From: Arthrobacter sp. Leaf234
GTDB lineage: Bacteria > Actinomycetota > Actinomycetes > Actinomycetales > Micrococcaceae
DNA length: 64,000 nucleotides
NCBI RefSeq assembly: GCF_001422665.1
Contig: NZ_LMLU01000001.1
Coordinates: forward strand, 664,797 to 728,796
Direction of reading: 5' to 3'
In this document: positions 59,546-64,000 of the stretch, one piece after another
Layout: every line of letters starts with the position of its first letter
Numbering within the stretch: the stretch's first letter is position 1
Notes under the pieces: generated by a model
Database searches by the model: none
Told to the model about the DNA's origin: nothing
The model's input: only the letters and a program-made list of their open reading frames with translations
Made by a program: the position numbers and the translations under genes

Positions 59546-61096
59546 TCAGCCCTCGTTGGCGGCGGAGGCCGCGATGCTGCCGAACTTCGGTGTGTGGACC
59601 GGGCCGAGGGTGATGTGGACGGCCTGCTGATCCGTGTAGAAATCGATGGAGCGGTAACCGCCCTCATGGCCGAGGCCGGAGGATTTCACGCCACCGAAGG
59701 GGGTGCGCAGGTCGCGGACGTTGTGGCTGTTGAGCCACACCATGCCCGCCTCGACGTTCTGCGAGAAGGTGTGGGCGCGCGCCAGGTCCCGCGTCCAGAC
59801 GTAGGCGGCGAGCCCGTACCGGGTGTTGTTCGCGAGCTCGAGCGCCTCGGCGTCGGTGTCGAACGGCGTGATGGCGACGACGGGACCGAAGATCTCCTCC
59901 TGGAAGATCCGCGCGTCGGGCGAGACGTCGGCGAACACCGTGGGGGCGATGTAGTTGCCCTCCGGGAGGTGGTCCGGGCGTCCGCCACCGGCGAGGAGGC
60001 GGCCTTCGGTCTTCCCGAGCTCCACGTAGGAAGCCACCTTGTCGAAGTGCACCGGGTGGACGAGGGCGCCGACCTCGGTCTTCGGGTCGTGGGGATCACC
60101 GACGACGATGGCCTTCGCCCGCGCGGCGTACGCCTCGCAGAACGCGTCGTACACCGGGCGTTCGACGAGGATGCGCGAGCCCGCCGTGCAGCGTTCGCCG
60201 TTGAGGGAGAACACGCCGAAGAGCGCGGAGTCGATGGCGGCGTCGAGATCGGCGTCCGCGAAGACGATGCAGGGGGACTTGCCGCCGAGCTCCATGGAGA
60301 GGCCCTTGAGGTTCTCGGCGGCGTTCCGGAAGATGGTCTGCCCGGTGGTGGTCTCGCCCGTGAAGGAGATGAGCGGGACGCCGGGGTGCTTCACCAGCGC
60401 GTCCCCCGCTTCCTCGCCGAGGCCGTTCACGAGGTTGAAGACCCCCGCCGGCAGGCCCGCGTCCTCGAAGATCCGCGCCCAGAGGGACGCGGAGAGGGGC
60501 GTGAACTCTGCGGGCTTGAGGACCACGGTGTTGCCCGTGGCCAGGGCGGGAGCGAGCTTCCACGACTCCAGCATGAAGGGCGTGTTCCAGGGCGTGATGA
60601 GCCCGGCGACGCCGATGGGCTTCCGGTTCACGTAGTTGATCTGCGATCCGGGCACCTTCATGGCGTCGTCGAACTGGGCCACGATGAGATCGGCGAAGAA
60701 GCGGAAGTTCTCGGCGGCGCGCAGCGCCTGGCCCTTGGCCTGGGTGATCGGCAGGCCCGTGTCGAAGGTCTCGAGCTCGGCGAGCCGTGACTCCTGGGCC
60801 TCCACGGCGTCCGCGATGCGGTTGAGGACGCGGGCGCGCTCGCGCGGCTTCATGCGGGGCCAGGGGCCGTGCAGGAACGCCTCCCGCGCAGCGGCGACAG
60901 CGGCGTCCACGTCCTCCGCCTGGCCGGCCGCGGCCGTGGCGTAGGCCCGGTTCGAGACCGGATCCAGCACCTCGAAGGTCTTCCCGCCGATGGAGTCGAC
61001 GGTCCGTCCACCGATGTAGTGCTGCAGGTGGGTGGGCAGGTCCTCGGGCACGAAGTGCCGGGAGCCGGCGGCAGGGGTGTCTGCAGGGGGCGTCAT
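59546..61096 (-). CDS. hpaE: 5-carboxymethyl-2-hydroxymuconate semialdehyde dehydrogenase
   Basis: 516-residue aldehyde dehydrogenase. NAD-binding TPWNTPFMLESWKLAPALATGNTVVLKPAEFTPLSA, general-base Glu269 in SMELGGKSP and catalytic Cys303 in FSLNGERCTAGSR are visible. The end is about 10 residues longer than the HpaE core. Oxidises the ring-cleavage product with NAD to the tricarboxylate-like diacid. The ATG at 61096 is ten bases from the regulator stop; a further Met at 61156 is inside the regulator gene. Confidence 0.94.
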   Translation of the reverse strand: MTPPADTPAAGSRHFVPEDLPTHLQHYIGGRTVDSIGGKTFEVLDPVSNRAYATAAAGQAEDVDAAVAAAREAFLHGPWPRMKPRERARVLNRIADAVEAQESRLAELETFDTGLPITQAKGQALRAAENFRFFADLIVAQFDDAMKVPGSQINYVNRKPIGVAGLITPWNTPFMLESWKLAPALATGNTVVLKPAEFTPLSASLWARIFEDAGLPAGVFNLVNGLGEEAGDALVKHPGVPLISFTGETTTGQTIFRNAAENLKGLSMELGGKSPCIVFADADLDAAIDSALFGVFSLNGERCTAGSRILVERPVYDAFCEAYAARAKAIVVGDPHDPKTEVGALVHPVHFDKVASYVELGKTEGRLLAGGGRPDHLPEGNYIAPTVFADVSPDARIFQEEIFGPVVAITPFDTDAEALELANNTRYGLAAYVWTRDLARAHTFSQNVEAGMVWLNSHNVRDLRTPFGGVKSSGLGHEGGYRSIDFYTDQQAVHITLGPVHTPKFGSIAASAANEG

Positions 61097-61106
61097 GGTG
61101 CGGGTC

Positions 61107-61775
61107 CTAACTGTTGTCCGCGCCGGTCCGGGCGAGGTAGGCGTCGAGGGTGGCACTGCGGTGGAGGCGGGCGGCGCGTTCGATCACGTCTGCGCCGGCC
61201 CCGGAGCCGATGAGGTCAAGGAGGGCGTCGTGCTCCGTGACGGACTCGCTCGCGCGGCCGGGCACGAAGCGGAAGGTCGAGGAGCGCATGGAGGCGAGGC
61301 GGGTCCAGCCCCGGTGCACCAGGTCCAGCAGGTGCGGATTGGGGCAGTGCTCGAACAGGACGCTGTGGAAGTCCTGGTTCAGCCGGGTGAACCTGACGGG
61401 GTCGAAGTCCTGCAGGCAGGCCCGCATCTCGCTGTTGACGGCCCGTGCGCGATCAAGGCCCGCGGGACCGATCAGCGGTGCGGACAGCGCCGTGGCGGCG
61501 CCCTCCACGATGCTCAGCGTCTGCATCGTGTAGAGGTATTCGGTGGGATCGATCCCGGCGACGGTGGCGCCGATGTTGCGCTGGAACGTCACGAGCCCCT
61601 CGGCCTCGAGGCGGCGGATGGCTTCCCGGACGGGCACCACGCTCACCCCGAGGTCGTGGGCGAGGCGCGCCAGCACCAGCCGGTGTCCGGGGGAGTACGT
61701 GCCGTCCGAGATGCGGGCCTTGACCGCGGAGTACGCCTGCTCGGACTTGCTCGCCATGAGCGCCGGTTCAGTCAT
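61107..61775 (-). CDS. GntR family (FadR subfamily) regulator inside the hpa operon
   Basis: 222 residues. The winged helix at about 10-70 is SEQAYSAVKARISDGTYSPGHRLVLARLAHDLGVSVVPVREAIRRLEAEGLVTFQRN; the rest is a helical FCD ligand domain with metal-type His residues (LNQDFHSVLFEHCPNPHLL ... VTEHDALL). It lies between the FAH-RraA fusion and hpaE in the same direction and overlaps the former's end. The palindrome TCGTATACGA before the operon is of the type bound by this subfamily, so it probably represses the operon until an intermediate is present. Confidence 0.9.
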   Translation of the reverse strand: MTEPALMASKSEQAYSAVKARISDGTYSPGHRLVLARLAHDLGVSVVPVREAIRRLEAEGLVTFQRNIGATVAGIDPTEYLYTMQTLSIVEGAATALSAPLIGPAGLDRARAVNSEMRACLQDFDPVRFTRLNQDFHSVLFEHCPNPHLLDLVHRGWTRLASMRSSTFRFVPGRASESVTEHDALLDLIGSGAGADVIERAARLHRSATLDAYLARTGADNS

Positions 61776-63234
61776 GCGGGGCCCCGGCGTCCTGCTGCTC
61801 GTAGCGCGCCCGCCAGGCGGCGTTCATCGGGTAGAGGCCGTCCACGCCGTGGCCCTCGCGCACCATGGCCGCGATGAACTCCTCCTCCCGCTCCTGCGCG
61901 AGGGCGTCGTCGACCACCTCCTCCGCGAGGGACGGCGGGATGACGAGGATGCCGTCGGAGTCGGCGACGATGATGTCGCCGGGCTGCACCGTGGTGCCAC
62001 CGCAGGCGATGGTCACGTCGGTGTCCCAGGGGATGTGGCGCCGCCCGAGGACAGCAGGGTGGGGGTTGGCGTAGTAGGTGGGGATGTCGAGGGCCGCTAC
62101 GGTCGCGAAGTCCCGGACGCCGCCGTCGGTGATGATGGCCGCGGCTCCACGGACCTGTGCGCGGAGGGCGAGGATGTCGCCGATGGTTCCGGTTCCCTTC
62201 TCCCCGCGCGCCTCCATGACGAGGATCTCGCCCGCGCCGACCGAGTCGACGGCCCGCTTCTGCGCGTTGAATCCGCCGCCATGGGCGGCGAACAGGTCCT
62301 CGCGGTTGGGGACGTAGCGCAGGGTGCGGGCGAGGCCGACGACGCGACGGTCCGGGCGGGTGGCCTGCAGCCCGTCGATGCTCACGTTGTCCAGGCCGCG
62401 CCTGCGCAGCTGGGAGGACAGGGTGGCGGTGGCGACACGCTCGAGCTTCGTCCGCAGTGCTGCGGGGAGTGCGCTGGCTGCGGGAGCGAGGCCGGCGGCT
62501 TCCGCGGAACCGTAGGCCTCCTCGCGCTGGACGTCGTCGGCCTTCGGCTGCGCGCCGTAGGCGGCGAGCGGCGTGGTTCCCGCGGTGATGTGGGTGGTCA
62601 GGCGCCCGGTCGCCGCCGTCCCGTCGACGGTGGAGACCTCGACCTCGACGACGTCGCCCGGCACGGCGACGGAGGCACCGGCGGGAGTGCCGGTGAGGAT
62701 GATGTCACCCCTCTCGAGCGTCAGCAGCTGGGAGAGATCGGCGATGAGCCGGGCGAAGGGGAAGAGCAGGTCCGCGGTGGTGTCGTCCTGCACCACGGTG
62801 CCGTTGTGCCAGGTCCTGATGCGCAGTGCCGCCGGGTCCACGTCGCCCGCCCGAAGCAGGCCGGGCCCCACCGGGGTGAAGCCGTCGCCACCCTTGGACC
62901 GGAGGTTCGAGCCCTTGTCCGCGTAGCGCAGGTCGTACACGCCCAGGTCGTTGCCCGCCGTCACCCACTCCACATGGCTCCACGCGTCGGCAGGGCCGAC
63001 GCGGCGCGCCGCGGTCCCGATCACGAGGGCGATCTCGCCCTCGAACGCGAGCAGCTCGCACCCGGCGGGGCGTTCCACCCCGGCGCCCGTCATGGCCAGG
63101 GAGGAGGAGGGCTTGAGGAAGTAGGAGGGCTGCTCCGGCGTGCGGCCGCGCTGGGCGGCCCGGCTGGGGTAGTTGATGTGCACGGCGATCACCTTGCCGG
63201 CTGCGCGCATCAGGTCCTCGGATACCAGGTCCAT
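61768..63234 (-). CDS. hpaG: FAH-family decarboxylase/isomerase fused to RraA-like domain
   Basis: 488 residues, two domains. About 10-245 is a fumarylacetoacetate-hydrolase fold with metal ligands in CELLAFEGEIALVIG and YDLRYADKGSN, FTPVGPGL and GDIILTGTPAG, as in the HpaG decarboxylase. About 265-480 is an RraA-like domain (TLSSQLRRRGL ... GFNAQKRAVDSVGAGEILVMEARGEKGTGTIGDILALRAQVRGAAAIITDGGVRD ... VQPGDIIVADSDGILVIPPSLAEEV), as in HMG/CHA aldolases. E. coli HpaG instead carries two FAH domains doing isomerisation and decarboxylation. Here the second function is either taken by RraA or missing, since no hpaF is visible. First gene of the operon. Confidence 0.88.
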   Translation of the reverse strand: MDLVSEDLMRAAGKVIAVHINYPSRAAQRGRTPEQPSYFLKPSSSLAMTGAGVERPAGCELLAFEGEIALVIGTAARRVGPADAWSHVEWVTAGNDLGVYDLRYADKGSNLRSKGGDGFTPVGPGLLRAGDVDPAALRIRTWHNGTVVQDDTTADLLFPFARLIADLSQLLTLERGDIILTGTPAGASVAVPGDVVEVEVSTVDGTAATGRLTTHITAGTTPLAAYGAQPKADDVQREEAYGSAEAAGLAPAASALPAALRTKLERVATATLSSQLRRRGLDNVSIDGLQATRPDRRVVGLARTLRYVPNREDLFAAHGGGFNAQKRAVDSVGAGEILVMEARGEKGTGTIGDILALRAQVRGAAAIITDGGVRDFATVAALDIPTYYANPHPAVLGRRHIPWDTDVTIACGGTTVQPGDIIVADSDGILVIPPSLAEEVVDDALAQEREEEFIAAMVREGHGVDGLYPMNAAWRARYEQQDAGAPHD

Positions 63235-63267
63235 GCCCTACTCCCTCGTCGACGATCGGATATGAAA

Positions 63268-63277
63268 TCGTATACGA
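63268..63277. promoter_or_regulatory. GntR-type operator TCGTATACGA
   Basis: A perfect 10-bp palindrome 33 bp ahead of the first gene of the hpa operon, set in a small AT-richer stretch (TATGAAATCGTATACGAACG). FadR-subfamily GntR regulators bind T-GTATAC-A type sites; the regulator encoded within the operon is the obvious candidate. Confidence 0.7.
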
Positions 63278-63329
63278 ACGTTAGGGCTGTGACCGGGGGC
63301 ACGTCAAGCCCGGATCGACGGGCCGGCGC

Positions 63330-63405
63330 TCAGGTCGTCGACATGCCCTTGACGTCCGCCAGGGTCGCGACCAGCAGGTCCTGGAACTCCGCGTCGCGGA
63401 ATCGA
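63330..63405 (-). pseudogene. Remnant of an AsnC/Lrp-like regulator C-terminus
   Basis: Reading leftward, about 25 codons ending at TGA (63332-63330) translate as ...RRFRDAEFQDLLVATLADVKGMSTT. The pattern resembles the end of the ligand domain of AsnC/Lrp proteins (xxDxxxFxxLLxxxLAxVxGVxxT). There is a stop just upstream in frame and no start, so it would be a decayed fragment. The similarity is short and may be fortuitous. Confidence 0.3.
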
Positions 63406-63478
63406 CGCCACGATCACGGGGGTGATTGTGCGCGCTGTCACACAGGGCTACCATCGCTGGACGAAAGAAGAACATGCC

Positions 63479-63493
63479 GTTCGATTATCGAAC
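63479..63493. promoter_or_regulatory. Palindromic operator GTTCGATTATCGAAC (IclR-like)
   Basis: Seven-base arms GTTCGAT/ATCGAAC around one T, 29 bp ahead of the FAD monooxygenase start. Sites with GTTCG/CGAAC arms are bound by IclR-family aromatic-acid regulators (PcaR, PobR type). It differs from the GntR palindrome, so the divergent gene may be under a second regulator, which is not in this window. Confidence 0.6.
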
Positions 63494-63521
63494 AGAGTCG
63501 TCACGATGAAGTGAGGAACCC

Positions 63522-64000
63522 TTGCAATTCCATCATCACGGGTACGTCTCCGGCGATCCCCGCGTGCACCCTGCGGCAGGTGCCGGCATCGATCGTCCCG
63601 AGGATCTGCCGGACGAGGTCGACGTCCTCATCATCGGAACCGGTCCCGCGGGCATGATCACGGCGGCGCAGCTCTCCCAGTTCCCCGGGATCACCACGCG
63701 CATCGTCGAGCGCCGTCCGGCTCGGCTCGCCATCGGCCAGGCGGACGGCATCCAGGCCCGTAGCGTGGAGACCTTCCAGGCGTTCGGGTTCGCGCAGCGC
63801 ATCACGGACGAGGCCTACCGGATCGTGGAGATGGCCTTCTGGAAGCCCGACCCCGAGGACTCCACGCGCATCATCCGCACGGCCCGTCCCGAGGACGATC
63901 CGGCCGGTATCAGCGAATTCCCCCATCTGATCGTGAACCAGGCGCGTGTGCTCGACTACTTCGCCGAGTTCATGAGGAACGCGCCCACCCGCCTGGAGCC
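63522..64000 (+). CDS. FAD-dependent aromatic monooxygenase (N-terminal part, cut by window end)
   Basis: Open from TTG at 63522 (GAGGAA six bases ahead) to the window end, 159 codons. After a short hydrophilic start, residues about 33-60 are the FAD dinucleotide motif EVDVLIIGTGPAGMITAAQLSQFPGI. Then IVERRPARLAIGQADGIQARSVETFQAFGFAQRI follows, typical of phenol 2-monooxygenase/3-hydroxybenzoate hydroxylase-like flavoproteins. It could supply a hydroxylated phenolic acid to the neighbouring pathway. The rest of the gene, including the NADPH-related GD motif, lies outside. Confidence 0.88.
   Translation, partial: MQFHHHGYVSGDPRVHPAAGAGIDRPEDLPDEVDVLIIGTGPAGMITAAQLSQFPGITTRIVERRPARLAIGQADGIQARSVETFQAFGFAQRITDEAYRIVEMAFWKPDPEDSTRIIRTARPEDDPAGISEFPHLIVNQARVLDYFAEFMRNAPTRLE

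Overview
The window is high-GC (visibly around two thirds G+C) DNA, densely packed with genes that mostly start with ATG or GTG after clear GGAG/GAGG ribosome-binding sites. Gene content (AsnC/LacI/MarR/GntR/PucR regulators, ANTAR protein, DUF1206, DUF2256/DUF3253, actinobacterial-type BCKDH/PDH genes, an Arthrobacter-type Mn-dependent homoprotocatechuate dioxygenase) points to an actinobacterium of the Micrococcaceae, most probably Arthrobacter or a close relative. It looks like chromosome. No rRNA, tRNA, CRISPR array, insertion sequence or phage gene was recognised.

Region 1 (1-6.0 kb): end of a HisC-like aminotransferase, then a three-gene 2-oxoacid dehydrogenase operon (E1 alpha, E1 beta, E2 with an unusually long linker), a small membrane protein, and a PLP aminotransferase on the other strand.

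Region 2 (6.0-8.9 kb): a compact cassette that looks like an uncharacterised peptide system. A TrmB/LuxR-type regulator is divergent from a 46-residue secreted-looking peptide whose mature part carries SWDWPK twice. The peptide gene is followed by a free-standing SpaB-C/thiopeptide-type enzyme without its dehydratase partner and by a 63-residue unknown protein, and the cassette ends at a perfect hairpin terminator. This is my main candidate for something new.

Region 3 (8.9-19.8 kb): FMN reductase/TetR pair with a palindromic operator, GAF-ANTAR protein, Gfo/Idh/MocA oxidoreductase, alanine dehydrogenase divergent from a PucR regulator with two operator-like palindromes 22 bp apart, orphan excisionase-like protein, zinc ribbon protein, TipA-type MerR regulator with a 19-bp-spacer promoter, a soluble helical-repeat/GGDEF diguanylate cyclase, DUF1206 membrane protein, DUF2256/3253 protein.

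Region 4 (19.9-33.0 kb): a complete L-rhamnose regulon. Rhamnulokinase, aldolase-lactaldehyde dehydrogenase fusion and isomerase form one operon; divergent are a LacI repressor, a CUT2 ABC transporter (ATPase, two permeases, lipoprotein), an arabinose/fucose isomerase-like protein and rhamnose mutarotase. The same 12-bp site stands before both operons.

Region 5 (33-39.8 kb): a GH65 disaccharide phosphorylase with a beta-phosphoglucomutase-like HAD enzyme, a quinone oxidoreductase and an NmrA protein divergent from a MarR regulator, and a cupin.

Region 6 (39.8-55.3 kb): an accessory-looking stretch with relaxed codon use: NAD-epimerase, LacI regulator and a xylan-oligosaccharide operon (CUT1 binding protein and two permeases without ATPase, GH3, intracellular GH10, then GH51), a YfbU protein with a ribbon-helix-helix head, and a Gfo/ThuA/Gfo sugar-catabolic operon in which the sugar isomerase/epimerase gene has lost its middle.

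Region 7 (55.8-64.0 kb): a DUF808 membrane protein and a homoprotocatechuate meta-cleavage operon (FAH-RraA fusion, GntR regulator, hpaE, hpaD, hpaH, hpaI) divergent from a truncated-by-window FAD monooxygenase. Between them lie two different palindromic operators and a decayed regulator remnant.
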